64,000 bases of DNA, taken from assembly GCF_036327755.1 (NCBI RefSeq), contig NZ_CP109596.1, positions 3,720,001 to 3,784,000 of the forward strand, given 5' to 3'. A program made the translations under genes and the position numbers. The stretch comes from Nocardia sp. NBC_01503 (lineage in GTDB: Bacteria > Actinomycetota > Actinomycetes > Mycobacteriales > Mycobacteriaceae). The notes beneath the pieces are model-generated. The model did not search any database. It saw only the letters and a program-made list of their open reading frames with translations, and was not told the DNA's origin. The number at the start of each line of letters is the position of its first letter. The first letter of the stretch is position 1. Positions 1 to 7,842 of this stretch are shown one piece after another.

Positions 1-290
1 CCGCTCCAGAATCGCTCGCCGAAGTCCGCACCCGTATCGATGCTCTCGACGGGGAGTTGATTCGACTGCTGGCCGAACGGCAGCGGCTGGTACGCGCGGC
101 GGCCGGTTTCAAGAAGGATGAGCAGGCCGTGCGCGCACCGGATCGGGTCGAGCAGGTGGTGGCGCTGGCCAAAACCCGTGCCACTGCGGCGGGGCTGGAA
201 CCCGCTGTGGCAGAAGCGGTCTGGCGCGCCATGATCGGGGCCTTCATCAACCTCGAACTCGACACGCACGCCGATATCGCTCGAGGCTGA
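1..290 (+). CDS. Chorismate mutase, AroQ type (3' part only)
   Basis: The reading frame is open from the window edge to a TGA at 288-290, so the true start lies upstream. The visible 95 residues form the all-helical AroQ fold: an N-terminal helix with the chorismate-binding arginine (EVRTRIDALDGELIRLLAER), a Lys-rich turn (FKKDEQ) followed by an Arg-bearing helix (APDRVEQVV), and a C-terminal helix ending INLELDTHADIARG. The enzyme converts chorismate to prephenate for phenylalanine and tyrosine synthesis. The size fits the small monofunctional actinobacterial form, which acts with DAHP synthase in mycobacteria. No exporter signal can be judged because the N-terminus is cut. Confidence 0.88.
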   Translation, partial: APESLAEVRTRIDALDGELIRLLAERQRLVRAAAGFKKDEQAVRAPDRVEQVVALAKTRATAAGLEPAVAEAVWRAMIGAFINLELDTHADIARG

Positions 291-325
291 CGAATCGACC
301 GCGACGGATTCGCCGAACCGGGCGA

Positions 326-1243
326 TCAGTGCGTGGCGCGATACCCGGTGCGATGACCGTAGATGCCCTCGGCGAGCATGGCGGCCATATCGGAGACAGC
401 CGCGCGACCCGACTTCATGGGCATGGCGTGGAAGACATGCCATAGCTTGCGGTACTCGCGATGACGCAGTGGCACACCGGCTTTCGCGGCTTTATCGGCC
501 AGACGGCGGCCATCCCCGGAGAGTGGATCATCGGTGGCCGAGTGCAGCACCATCGGCGGCAATCCCGTGATGTCCTGATACAGCGGCGATATGGCGCGGC
601 GCTCATCGGCCGGTACGCCCGGCAGATATCCGTCCAGGCACTTAGCGATGACCGCGGGGGTGAGCAGCGGTTCGCGAGTGGGACCGCCGTGGAAGGCCGC
701 CGAATCCGGTGAGAAGTCGATCAGCGGGCAGATCATGCCCAGCACCGCCGGAGCGGGCAGTCCGGCATCGCGAATGCGCAGCCCGAGCTCCAGCGTGAGG
801 CCACCGCCCGCCGAATCTCCCGCCACCGCAATACGTTCGGCGGGAATACCGCTATCCAGCAGTGCCCGATACGCGGCCTCGGCATCGTCGATCGGCGCGG
901 GATGGGGATGCTCGGGCGCGAGCCGGTAGTCGAGGGCGTAGACGGCGGTCCGCATATCCAATGCGAGCGGTCCGGTGAGCGGTCGCATCATCTTCGGACT
1001 GCCCATGACGAATCCGCCGCCGTGCAGGTAGAGCACCGCCGCATCGGTGGGAGCCGCAGGGGGAGTGAGGATTTCGACCGGCAGGCCCGCGAGACTGTCC
1101 TGTGTCACCTTCACCTCGCGCGGTGCGCTGGACGCGGTGGTGCTCAGTGCCGCCCGGCGACGCACCTCCACCCAGTCGGGTGCCGCGCCGAACCACCAGG
1201 CGCCGACGGCGCGGGACATCAGTCGGGTGAGCGAAATCAGCAT
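326..1243 (-). CDS. Alpha/beta hydrolase, HSL-like esterase
   Basis: 305 residues. The hormone-sensitive-lipase group motif HGGGFVMGS (about 74-82) supplies the oxyanion hole and GDSAGGG (about 142-148) carries the nucleophile Ser144. The C-terminal acid and histidine are plausible in SATDDPLSG (about 235-243) and the WHVFH stretch near 270. It follows the monooxygenase gene on the same strand with a 7-bp gap, so the two are almost certainly co-transcribed. Because the upstream enzyme makes esters from ketones, this hydrolase probably cleaves those esters to an alcohol and an acid (inference). The arrangement resembles mymA-lipR of mycobacteria. The substrate is unknown. Confidence 0.85.
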   Translation of the reverse strand: MLISLTRLMSRAVGAWWFGAAPDWVEVRRRAALSTTASSAPREVKVTQDSLAGLPVEILTPPAAPTDAAVLYLHGGGFVMGSPKMMRPLTGPLALDMRTAVYALDYRLAPEHPHPAPIDDAEAAYRALLDSGIPAERIAVAGDSAGGGLTLELGLRIRDAGLPAPAVLGMICPLIDFSPDSAAFHGGPTREPLLTPAVIAKCLDGYLPGVPADERRAISPLYQDITGLPPMVLHSATDDPLSGDGRRLADKAAKAGVPLRHREYRKLWHVFHAMPMKSGRAAVSDMAAMLAEGIYGHRTGYRATH

Positions 1244-1250
1244 GGCGCGT

Positions 1251-2714
1251 TCACTTTCCGCTCGTGGCGTGTCGGTTCAACCGGTAGTCGACCGGATCGG
1301 GTTGGCGGCGGATGCGCTTTTCGTACTGTCCGGGACTCCACGGCCACAGCTCCGGCATCCCGTCCTTACCCAGGTACCAGCTCCGGCAGCCGGTGGTCCA
1401 CACCGTGCTCGGCGCGGCAGCCCGCATCATCGCGTTGTACCGGTCGGTGGCGGCATGCGTCGGCGCCACTGTCTCGAATTCCCCTGCGCGCCAACGCTGC
1501 AACCAACCGACTATACGTGCGGACTGCGCCTCGGCGACCGCGGTCAGCGGATGATTGGCGAAGGGGCTGTGCGGTCCGACCAGCATGAACAGATTCGGGA
1601 AGTCCGGCATCATGATGCCCTCGTAGGCGCGCGGTCCGTCGGCCCACGCCTGATCCAGGGTGTGGCCGCCGGTCCCGGTGATCGCCATCGGCCGCATATA
1701 CGCGTGCGAGTCGAATCCCGTTGCCAGCACCAGGATATCGAGCTCGTGCAGCTCGCCGTCGGCGGTTACCACCCCGGTATCCCGCACATGGTCGATACCG
1801 CTGGTCACCAGCTCCACATCCGGCCGCTGCACCATGGCGTAGAAGCGGTCCGAGACCACCAGGCGCTTGCACATGGCCTGATAGTCCGGCGTGAGCTTGC
1901 GCCGCAGGTCCGGATCCTTGACCGAGCGTAGATTGCGCGCCACCACCCACTGGATGAACGATCGCATCCGACCCTGATGCACCAGTCCCTGCGAGAACGC
2001 GGCGAAGAACCCGCGATTGAGATGATAAGCGGCAGAGCCGAGTACGGGCAGTCGCTGGTAGACCTGCTTGGTCACCTCGCGATACCGCTTGTTGACCGTC
2101 GGCAGAATCCACTGCGGAGTCCGCTGGAACATAACGACTTTCGGAACCTTCCCGGCGAGCTCACTCACCAGTTGTGTTCCGGTGGATCCGGTGCCGATCA
2201 CGCCGACCCGTTTCCCGGTCAATTCGACACCGTGATCCCAGCGCGAGGAATGCATGATGGTCCCGCCGAAATCGTCGAGCCCGGCGATATCGGGCCGCTT
2301 GGGATGATGCAGGAATCCCGTTGCGCACAAAACGAAGTCGAAGCGCTCCACCGCGCCGTCGGAGGTGGTGACCCGCCAGGCGCTGTCCTCGAACTCCGCA
2401 CCGGTCACCTCCACGCCGAATCTGGTGTGCGCGGGCAGGCCGTGCTCGCGCGCCACCCCGACCAGGTAGTTCTTGATCTCCGGTCCGGCCGAATACAGTT
2501 GGGACCATTCGGGATTCATGGCGAAGGTGAACTGGTAGTACCGCGAGGGCACATCGCAGGTGAGGCCCGGGTAGGTGTTGTCGCGCCACGTACCGCCATA
2601 GTCGAGGGCCTTCTCGAAGACGGTGAAATTCCGGAATCCGGCTCGCTGCAATGCCACGCCCACGCAGATGCCGGAGATTCCGGCGCCCACGACGGCGATA
2701 CGCGGTTCGCTCAT
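1251..2714 (-). CDS. Flavin-containing Baeyer-Villiger monooxygenase
   Basis: Starting at the ATG at 2714 (MSEPRIAVVGAG) gives 487 residues; the frame runs 21 codons further upstream, but the Rossmann fold would then sit too far from the N-terminus. GAGISG at 10-15 binds FAD. FGGTIMHSSRW at 149-159 matches the Baeyer-Villiger fingerprint FxGxxxHxxxW exactly. A second Gly-rich motif, GVIGTGSTGT (171-180), binds NADPH. The enzyme inserts oxygen next to a ketone to give an ester or lactone. It is the first gene of an operon with the esterase at 326-1243 and is divergent from a zinc alcohol dehydrogenase at 2855. Together they suggest alcohol to ketone to ester to acid catabolism. Confidence 0.9.
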   Translation of the reverse strand: MSEPRIAVVGAGISGICVGVALQRAGFRNFTVFEKALDYGGTWRDNTYPGLTCDVPSRYYQFTFAMNPEWSQLYSAGPEIKNYLVGVAREHGLPAHTRFGVEVTGAEFEDSAWRVTTSDGAVERFDFVLCATGFLHHPKRPDIAGLDDFGGTIMHSSRWDHGVELTGKRVGVIGTGSTGTQLVSELAGKVPKVVMFQRTPQWILPTVNKRYREVTKQVYQRLPVLGSAAYHLNRGFFAAFSQGLVHQGRMRSFIQWVVARNLRSVKDPDLRRKLTPDYQAMCKRLVVSDRFYAMVQRPDVELVTSGIDHVRDTGVVTADGELHELDILVLATGFDSHAYMRPMAITGTGGHTLDQAWADGPRAYEGIMMPDFPNLFMLVGPHSPFANHPLTAVAEAQSARIVGWLQRWRAGEFETVAPTHAATDRYNAMMRAAAPSTVWTTGCRSWYLGKDGMPELWPWSPGQYEKRIRRQPDPVDYRLNRHATSGK

Positions 2715-2764
2715 GTGACGGCAGCCTAGGTTCGGGCCTCGTCGCCGGGAAGAGTTTTCGGGAA

Positions 2765-2794
2765 ATTCGGTAGACATTCCGTCATTCGGTAGAC
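2765..2794. promoter_or_regulatory. Direct-repeat operator candidate between divergent BVMO and ADH genes
   Basis: The 11-mer ATTCGGTAGAC occurs at 2765-2775 and again at 2784-2794, 19 bp start to start, so both copies face nearly the same side of the helix. They sit in the 140-bp region between the BVMO start at 2714 and the dehydrogenase start at 2855. A shared activator or repressor site is the natural reading, but no regulator gene is adjacent. Confidence 0.45.
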
Positions 2795-2854
2795 GCGCTG
2801 TAAAGCGAGTGTTACCGTGTGCCCCAGATCACAAGCTCGAGCCAAGGATGAAGT

Positions 2855-3898
2855 ATGCGAGCACTCCAGTGGACCGGCCCCGAGAAAGTCGCGGTCAACG
2901 ACATTCCGGTCCCCGATATCGGGCCCAATGACCTGCTGCTGCGGGTCGGCGCGGCGGGTGTCTGCCACTCGGACGTGACCCTGGTGAACTTCCCGTACCA
3001 GCTGCGCGAGGATCCGCTGACCCTCGGCCACGAGATCGCGGGCACCATCGAGGCCGTCGGCTCGCATGTGAACGGTCGCGAGGTCGGCGAACGCGGCCTC
3101 GTCTACCTCTTCTGGACCTGCGGCGTCTGCCGCGAATGCGTCAGCGGCAATGAGAACGTCTGTATCGCGGCCGGACGCGTCGCCATGCCGCCCACCCCCG
3201 GCCTCACCATCGAGGGCGGTATGGCCGAGTACGTGCGCATCCCCGCCACCGCTTTCATACCCATCGGCGACCTGGACTTCCTACAGGCCGCCCCGGTGGC
3301 CGATGCCGCGCTCACCGCCTACCACTCCATTCGTGGCGCGCGAGATGTGTTGCGCCCCGGCGGAACCGCCGTCGCCATCGGTATCGGCGGGCTCGGTCAC
3401 GTGGCCGTCCAGATCCTCCAGGCCATCACCGGCGTGCGTGTCATTGCCGTGGATGTCACCCAGGACAAACTCGACCTCGCCGCCAAATGCGGTGCGGACC
3501 TTGGCATTCTGTCCAGCGAGGACACCTCGAAGCAGATTCTGGAACTCACCGGCGGTCGCGGCGCGGAGGCCGTCTTCGACTTCGTCGGCATCGACGCCAC
3601 CGCCAAGATGTCCGTCGAGAGCGTCGCACCCAATGGCGCGTACCGCATGATCGGCATCGGCGGCGGCACCCCGCCCGATATCAACTCCGGCCCCGCCGGT
3701 GGCCCCGGCCTACCCTGGGGCGCGACGGTCCGAAAGTCCCTGGGCGGCACCAGATCCGACCTCTACGACTGCGTCGGCCTGGCCCAAGCGGGCAAGCTCC
3801 ACATCGAAATCGAACGCTTCGACCTCAACGACGGCCCGGAAGCCCTGCACCGCTTGGACAAGGGGCAGATCCAAGGACGCGCGGTACTCGTCCCCTGA
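2855..3898 (+). CDS. Zinc-dependent NAD(P)-alcohol dehydrogenase
   Basis: 347 residues of the medium-chain dehydrogenase family. The catalytic zinc ligands are visible as C37 (GVCHSD) and H59-E60 (GHE); the four structural zinc cysteines are C89, C92, C95 and C103 in CGVCRECVSGNENVC. The nucleotide-binding Rossmann motif is GIGGLGHVAVQ. It probably interconverts an alcohol and a ketone or aldehyde. It is divergent from the BVMO-esterase operon, and a dehydrogenase feeding ketone to a BVMO would make a coherent route. Its stop lies 23 bp from the end of a convergent gene of unknown function. Confidence 0.9.
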   Translation: MRALQWTGPEKVAVNDIPVPDIGPNDLLLRVGAAGVCHSDVTLVNFPYQLREDPLTLGHEIAGTIEAVGSHVNGREVGERGLVYLFWTCGVCRECVSGNENVCIAAGRVAMPPTPGLTIEGGMAEYVRIPATAFIPIGDLDFLQAAPVADAALTAYHSIRGARDVLRPGGTAVAIGIGGLGHVAVQILQAITGVRVIAVDVTQDKLDLAAKCGADLGILSSEDTSKQILELTGGRGAEAVFDFVGIDATAKMSVESVAPNGAYRMIGIGGGTPPDINSGPAGGPGLPWGATVRKSLGGTRSDLYDCVGLAQAGKLHIEIERFDLNDGPEALHRLDKGQIQGRAVLVP

Positions 3899-3921
3899 TC
3901 GTCCGGAGGATTTCAGCTTTG

Positions 3922-4812
3922 TCAACGCAGCCCGGTGAGGCGGCGCTCCAGCCACGCGCGCGTCTCGACGGTCGGCGCGTGGTCCAGGAGCTTGCGCTGC
4001 GCGCCGGGCGTCAGGTGTGCCAGTAGTGGTGTGAGTCGTTGCCGCCCGGGCCAGCTCACCAGGTACCGCACGGTACCGAGCAGGGCGACCGCGGCGGCCG
4101 TCTCCACCGCGCGGGCGAAATCCGCGGGGTGCTCCTGATCCAGGAATTGTGCCGGAACCGCCTCGTGCGTCGGATATCCCGAGGGGCTGCCGGTGCCGGA
4201 TGCGTACCAGGTGAGTAGTCGCGCGATTCGATCGATCGCGTCCGGGTAAGCGGACAGCAAGCGGTCCCGGACCTCGGCCAACTCCGGTTCGAGCAGGGGG
4301 ACACCGCGATCGGTGGTCTCCAGGAACATGGCGGTGAACGAAGCGATCGACTCCGGAATATCGGCGATCCAACGGCGGCGGGCGCGCAGGGCGGCATCGG
4401 CTCGGCGCTGCGATTCCCGGAATTCGCGCAGCGGCCAGGTGATGCCCCGCACCGCCAGCCACTCCAGCGAGAGTGCGCTGTCCACCAGGATGGCGTCGTC
4501 ACGCCAGCCGCCCCAGCGCGCGGCATCGTCCCAGCGCACCGAGTGGCCGTGGTGCAGGGTCACTCCGGTGAGTTCGCGACCGGAGGTATCGAGGAAGACC
4601 AGGGAGACATCGCCGAAGCACATACAGGACGAACCGGGCTCGGCGGTGACCCGCAGCGCCTCGCGCAGCGCCTGCACGGCAACCGGATCCCGCTCCACCA
4701 GCAGTGCCTTGGAATCGCCCCGCATCTCGCGAATCTGCACCGCGCGGGCGGCGGCGAGCACGCGGTCGAGAGCCGTCCGATCACCCCCGCTCGGGTCATC
4801 CCCGTACTCCAT
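3922..4812 (-). CDS. Conserved hypothetical protein, 296 aa
   Basis: I do not recognise a family. The protein has no signal peptide or membrane segment and looks cytoplasmic and largely helical. The N-terminal third (about 1-110) includes CMCFGDVSLVFLD and TLHHGHSVRWDDAARWGGW, reminiscent of a small beta-rich domain. The rest is Arg/Ala-rich helices with AALRARRRWIADIPESI and ends VETRAWLERRLTGLR. Coding is supported by strong third-position GC bias and by its fit between a convergent ADH and a divergent permease. The intergenic space on its 5' side holds phased inverted half-sites (4886-4912), so its expression may be regulated together with the permease. Confidence 0.7.
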   Translation of the reverse strand: MEYGDDPSGGDRTALDRVLAAARAVQIREMRGDSKALLVERDPVAVQALREALRVTAEPGSSCMCFGDVSLVFLDTSGRELTGVTLHHGHSVRWDDAARWGGWRDDAILVDSALSLEWLAVRGITWPLREFRESQRRADAALRARRRWIADIPESIASFTAMFLETTDRGVPLLEPELAEVRDRLLSAYPDAIDRIARLLTWYASGTGSPSGYPTHEAVPAQFLDQEHPADFARAVETAAAVALLGTVRYLVSWPGRQRLTPLLAHLTPGAQRKLLDHAPTVETRAWLERRLTGLR

Positions 4813-4885
4813 ACCAAACCCTAACGGGACCGGCCGGTTCTGGGCGAGAAGTCATTCGCACTGCAATCGGGCGAATGTTGTCCGT

Positions 4886-4912
4886 CCAGTTGCTGAACTG
4901 GTTCGTACCAGT
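4886..4912. promoter_or_regulatory. Three alternating 11-bp-phased half-sites in the permease leader
   Basis: CCAGT at 4886, ACTGG at 4897 and CCAGT at 4908 are spaced by exactly 11 bp and alternate in orientation, giving two overlapping inverted repeats (CCAGTT-gctg-AACTGG and ACTGGT-tcgt-ACCAGT). In DNA they could be a multi-dimer operator. In RNA the two hairpins would be mutually exclusive. They lie 184 bp before the permease start and 74 bp before the divergent gene. Confidence 0.4.
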
Positions 4913-5095
4913 GGGTGATACGGTTCGGTGTGACGCCGACAACTCAGATCTCGCCCCGAGATCGAGAGCACCGACCGGGGCAGGACCAGGGTTTCTGTCT
5001 GCCGGTCGCATGCGAAGGCGAAAGAACCTGGTGCCGGACCTAATCCGTCCAGCGCCAACTGCATTGTTGCCGAGAAGCCAGACATAGGAGACACA
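4913..5095 (+). other. Untranslated leader of the amino acid permease
   Basis: About 180 bp without a credible ORF. A stem pairs CCAGGGTTTCT (about 4987) with AGAACCTGG (about 5025), enclosing GCGAAGGCGAAAG. This loosely recalls the GAAGG-GCAAA segment of glycine riboswitches but lacks enough of that consensus for a call. The gene's ribosome site (AGGAGAC) is just before the GTG at 5096. A structured leader regulated by an amino acid is possible and unproven. Confidence 0.3.
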
Positions 5096-6610
5096 GTGGC
5101 GATATCGGACCCCCAGCCGAGTCCGGTCGGGAAGCTGTCCCGCCGCGACAGCGGGTTGTTCCGCACCAAGTCCGTCGAACAGTCCATCCGCGACACCGAC
5201 GAACCCGATGCCAAACTCCGCAAAGACCTCACCTCGTGGGACCTGACCATCTTCGGCGTAGCCGTCGTGGTCGGCGCGGGCATCTTCACCCTCACCGCGC
5301 GCACCGCCGGCAACCTCGCCGGACCCGCGGTCTCACTGGCCTTCGTCTTCGCCGCCGTGGCCTGCGGACTCGCCGCCCTCTGCTACGCCGAATTCGCCTC
5401 CACCCTGCCGGTGGCCGGTAGCGCGTACACCTTCTCCTACGCCACCTTCGGCGAGCTCATCGCCTGGATCATCGGCTGGGACCTCATCCTGGAATTCGCC
5501 CTCGGCACCTCCGTGGTCGCCAAGGGCTGGTCGCAGTACCTGGGCGTGGTCATGGGCGGACGGCAGCCCATCTGGCACTTCGGCTCGATCAAATTCGATT
5601 GGGGCGCAGTACTACTCATCGCCATCCTGGCGGTGCTGCTGGCCCTGGGCACCAAGCTCTCTTCGCGCGTCTCGGCCGTCGCGGTGGCCATCAAGCTCGC
5701 CGTCATCGCCCTGGTGGTCGTGGTCGGCGCCACCTACTTCAAGGCCAGCAATCTGAAGCCGTTCATTCCGGAGTCCGTCCCCAACAGCGGTGACAGCACC
5801 GGCAAACTGCATCAGACGCTGTTCCAGCTCGTCACCGGTGGCGGCCACAGCAGCTTCGGCTGGTACGGCCTGCTCGCCGCGGCCAGCATCGTATTCTTCG
5901 CCTTCATCGGCTTCGACGTGGTCGCCACCGCCGCCGAGGAGACCAAGGACCCGCAGCGCAATGTGCCGCGCGGCATCCTCGGCTCATTGGCCATCGTCAC
6001 CGTGCTGTACGTCGCGGTCTCGCTGGTGCTCACCGGCATGGTCTCCTACAAGGACCTGCAGGGCGATGACGCCACCCTCGCCACCGCCTTCGCCATCAAT
6101 GGCGTCACCTGGGCCAAGAACATCATCTCCATCGGCGCGCTGGCCGGTCTGACCACCGTCGTCATGGTGCTGTTCCTGGGGCAGACCCGCGTGCTGTTCG
6201 CCATGGCCCGCGACGGACTCATGCCGCGCAAGCTGGCCAAGACCGGGCCCAAGGGCACGCCGGTGCGCATCACCATGATCGTCGGCGTCATCTGCGCGGT
6301 GCTGGCCGGATTCGTCGACTTCGGCACCCTGGAAGAGATGGTCAATATCGGCACGCTCTTCGCATTCGTGCTGGTCTCCATCGGCGTCGTGGTCCTGCGC
6401 CGCACCCGTCCGGACCTGCCGCGCGGCTTCCGCGTTCCGCTGGTGCCGTTCGTGCCGATCCTGTCCGTCATCGCCTGCGCCTGGCTCATGTTCAACCTCT
6501 CGGTGGAGACCTGGCTGCGGTTCATCATCTGGATGGCGCTGGGCTTCATCGTCTACTTCGCCTACGGCCGCAGGCACTCCCTGCTCGGCAAGGCGAATGC
6601 CGGGCAATAA
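5096..6610 (+). CDS. APC-family amino acid permease
   Basis: 504 residues with a hydrophilic N-terminus of about 45 residues followed by roughly 12-13 hydrophobic helices. The family signature is clear: DLTIFGVAVVVGAGIFTLTARTAG at the first helix (the unwound GxG substrate segment), AFIGFDVVATAAEETKDPQRNVPRGI in the middle and GQTRVLFAMARDGLMPR later. These match the cationic/YfnA-like branch of the APC superfamily, which takes up amino acids using the proton gradient. The GTG start follows an AGGAGAC ribosome site. The gene is single, with its own long leader, and is not part of an evident operon. Confidence 0.92.
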   Translation: MAISDPQPSPVGKLSRRDSGLFRTKSVEQSIRDTDEPDAKLRKDLTSWDLTIFGVAVVVGAGIFTLTARTAGNLAGPAVSLAFVFAAVACGLAALCYAEFASTLPVAGSAYTFSYATFGELIAWIIGWDLILEFALGTSVVAKGWSQYLGVVMGGRQPIWHFGSIKFDWGAVLLIAILAVLLALGTKLSSRVSAVAVAIKLAVIALVVVVGATYFKASNLKPFIPESVPNSGDSTGKLHQTLFQLVTGGGHSSFGWYGLLAAASIVFFAFIGFDVVATAAEETKDPQRNVPRGILGSLAIVTVLYVAVSLVLTGMVSYKDLQGDDATLATAFAINGVTWAKNIISIGALAGLTTVVMVLFLGQTRVLFAMARDGLMPRKLAKTGPKGTPVRITMIVGVICAVLAGFVDFGTLEEMVNIGTLFAFVLVSIGVVVLRRTRPDLPRGFRVPLVPFVPILSVIACAWLMFNLSVETWLRFIIWMALGFIVYFAYGRRHSLLGKANAGQ

Positions 6611-6682
6611 CTGAACGGTCGCTCGAGTTCGCTGCGGGTGGTGTGTCGTCACGGCATGACCTGGAGGGATGGGGTGTAATTG

Positions 6683-6698
6683 CTCTCATTAGTGAGAG
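6683..6698 (+). promoter_or_regulatory. Inverted repeat upstream of the small membrane gene
   Basis: CTCTCA-TTAG-TGAGAG is a perfect 6-bp inverted repeat with a 4-nt centre, 57 bp upstream of the GTG at 6755. It is flanked by TAAT and TTAC, which extend a weaker symmetry. It could be a repressor site or a 5' UTR hairpin. Confidence 0.35.
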
Positions 6699-6754
6699 TT
6701 ACGCCACAAGTTCCGCCCTGTCAGCACCACCTCAGCATTCGAGAGGAACCGATC

Positions 6755-7051
6755 GTGAGCATGCTCCTCGCCACCGTGCACGAGACCTACACGACCGTGG
6801 TCGCGCAGATCGGCAATCCGACACCGGAGACACCGCCGGTGGCGGACAAGCTGATGAAACTGGTTCGCTACTTCACCTGGTTCACCATGCTCTCGGGCGT
6901 CACCGCCATCACCTACGGCGGCGGCCGCTTCGCCTGGGAGAAGTGGAGCGGCGGCGGGCTCGAATCACCGAAGATGGTGGCGGGAGCCATGATCGGCGGC
7001 GCCACCGCCACCAGCGCCGGCACGATCATGAATACGGTCATCGGCAGCTGA
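6755..7051 (+). CDS. Small membrane protein, 98 aa
   Basis: The GTG at 6755 is chosen because GAGAGGAACC precedes it at good spacing; the frame extends upstream only through the leader hairpin. The protein has a polar N-terminal third (HETYTTVVAQIGNPTPETPP), a membrane segment near VRYFTWFTMLSGVTAITYGGG, a short charged linker (RFAWEKWSGGGLESPK) and a second Gly/Ala-rich helix MVAGAMIGGATATSAGTIMN. Two-helix hairpin proteins of this type sit beside secretion or conjugation genes elsewhere, but no such genes are here. Function unknown. Confidence 0.65.
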   Translation: MSMLLATVHETYTTVVAQIGNPTPETPPVADKLMKLVRYFTWFTMLSGVTAITYGGGRFAWEKWSGGGLESPKMVAGAMIGGATATSAGTIMNTVIGS

Positions 7052-7073
7052 TATCGGCTGCTGCGGAAAAACC

Positions 7074-7114
7074 CAACGGGTGCACCGGAATACGGTGCGC
7101 CCGTTGCCGGTTTT
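7074..7114. terminator. Hairpin terminator between convergent genes
   Basis: CAACGGGTGCACCG pairs with CGGTGCGCCCGTTG across a GAATA loop (one mismatch), followed by a short T-run (TTTT at 7111). It lies 22 bp after the small membrane gene and just before the end of the opposing DUF305 gene, so it may serve both strands. Confidence 0.7.
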
Positions 7115-7117
7115 CGA

Positions 7118-7753
7118 CTAGCTCTGGCCGAGCATGGTGTTCATCTCGTTGATCTCGGCCTGCTGACCGGTCATGATGGCCTGTGCCATCGCCTTGGATT
7201 CGGCATTGTTGCCGCTTGCCAATTCGGTATTCGCCATATCGATCGCGCCCCTGTGATGCTCGATCATCATCTGCATCCACTGCCGGTCGAACTCCGTGCC
7301 GGAGAGCTTCTCCAGGGACGACATCTGATCGGCGGACATCATGCCCCCCATGCCCTCGTGCCCCATGGTGGTACTCGGCGCGCCCTTGCCGAAAGCCTGC
7401 AGCAGCGAGGTGATCTGCTGCATCTCCGGAGTCTGCGCCTGCTCCACATTCTTTGCGAGCGTGAGCAATTGCTGATTCTGCGAACGTGACGGCACCAGCT
7501 TCGCCATCTCCACGGCCTGCGCGTGATGCGGGTACATCATCTGCAGGAAGGTGATATCGGCGGCATTGAAATCGGTGCGGGTGGCGGGCTGCGCCGAGGT
7601 GCCGTGGTCCATTCCGGGCATGGCGGCGGCGGTGCTGCTCGCGGGGGTCGTGGCGGAGCTGGACGAATCGTTGCCGCTACAGCCCGCGGCGATGAGCGCG
7701 ACCGCGGCGGTACCGGCGACGACGGCGAGCTTGATACGGCTGATGGTGAACAT
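7118..7753 (-). CDS. DUF305-family lipoprotein
   Basis: The ATG at 7753 follows AAGGAG and begins MFTISRIKLAVVAGTAAVALIAAGCSG, a lipoprotein signal with lipobox IAAGC, so the 211-residue protein is probably lipid-anchored outside the membrane. The body has the DUF305 pattern of His/Met-rich helices: TFLQMMYPHHAQAVEMAKLV and QWMQMMIEHHRGAIDMANTEL, each with an HH pair, plus a Met/Gly-rich loop MGHEGMGGMMS. DUF305 proteins often lie beside copper genes, and the His/Met content is consistent with metal binding (inference). The next gene upstream on the same strand is a DUF6153 protein, a common partner. Confidence 0.88.
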   Translation of the reverse strand: MFTISRIKLAVVAGTAAVALIAAGCSGNDSSSSATTPASSTAAAMPGMDHGTSAQPATRTDFNAADITFLQMMYPHHAQAVEMAKLVPSRSQNQQLLTLAKNVEQAQTPEMQQITSLLQAFGKGAPSTTMGHEGMGGMMSADQMSSLEKLSGTEFDRQWMQMMIEHHRGAIDMANTELASGNNAESKAMAQAIMTGQQAEINEMNTMLGQS

Positions 7754-7842
7754 GCTTGAACTCCTTGGCAATTGTGGATGAACTGAGAATGGGCACGCGA
7801 AAACCCGCGCCCGCGTGGGAAATACGCGTCGCGGTGCGCCCA

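Noticed and set aside
4913..5095. Glycine riboswitch before the amino acid permease
   Set aside because: GCGAAGGCGAAAG and TGGTGCCGGACC resemble parts of the motif, but the GGAGAG element and three-way junction are not convincing.
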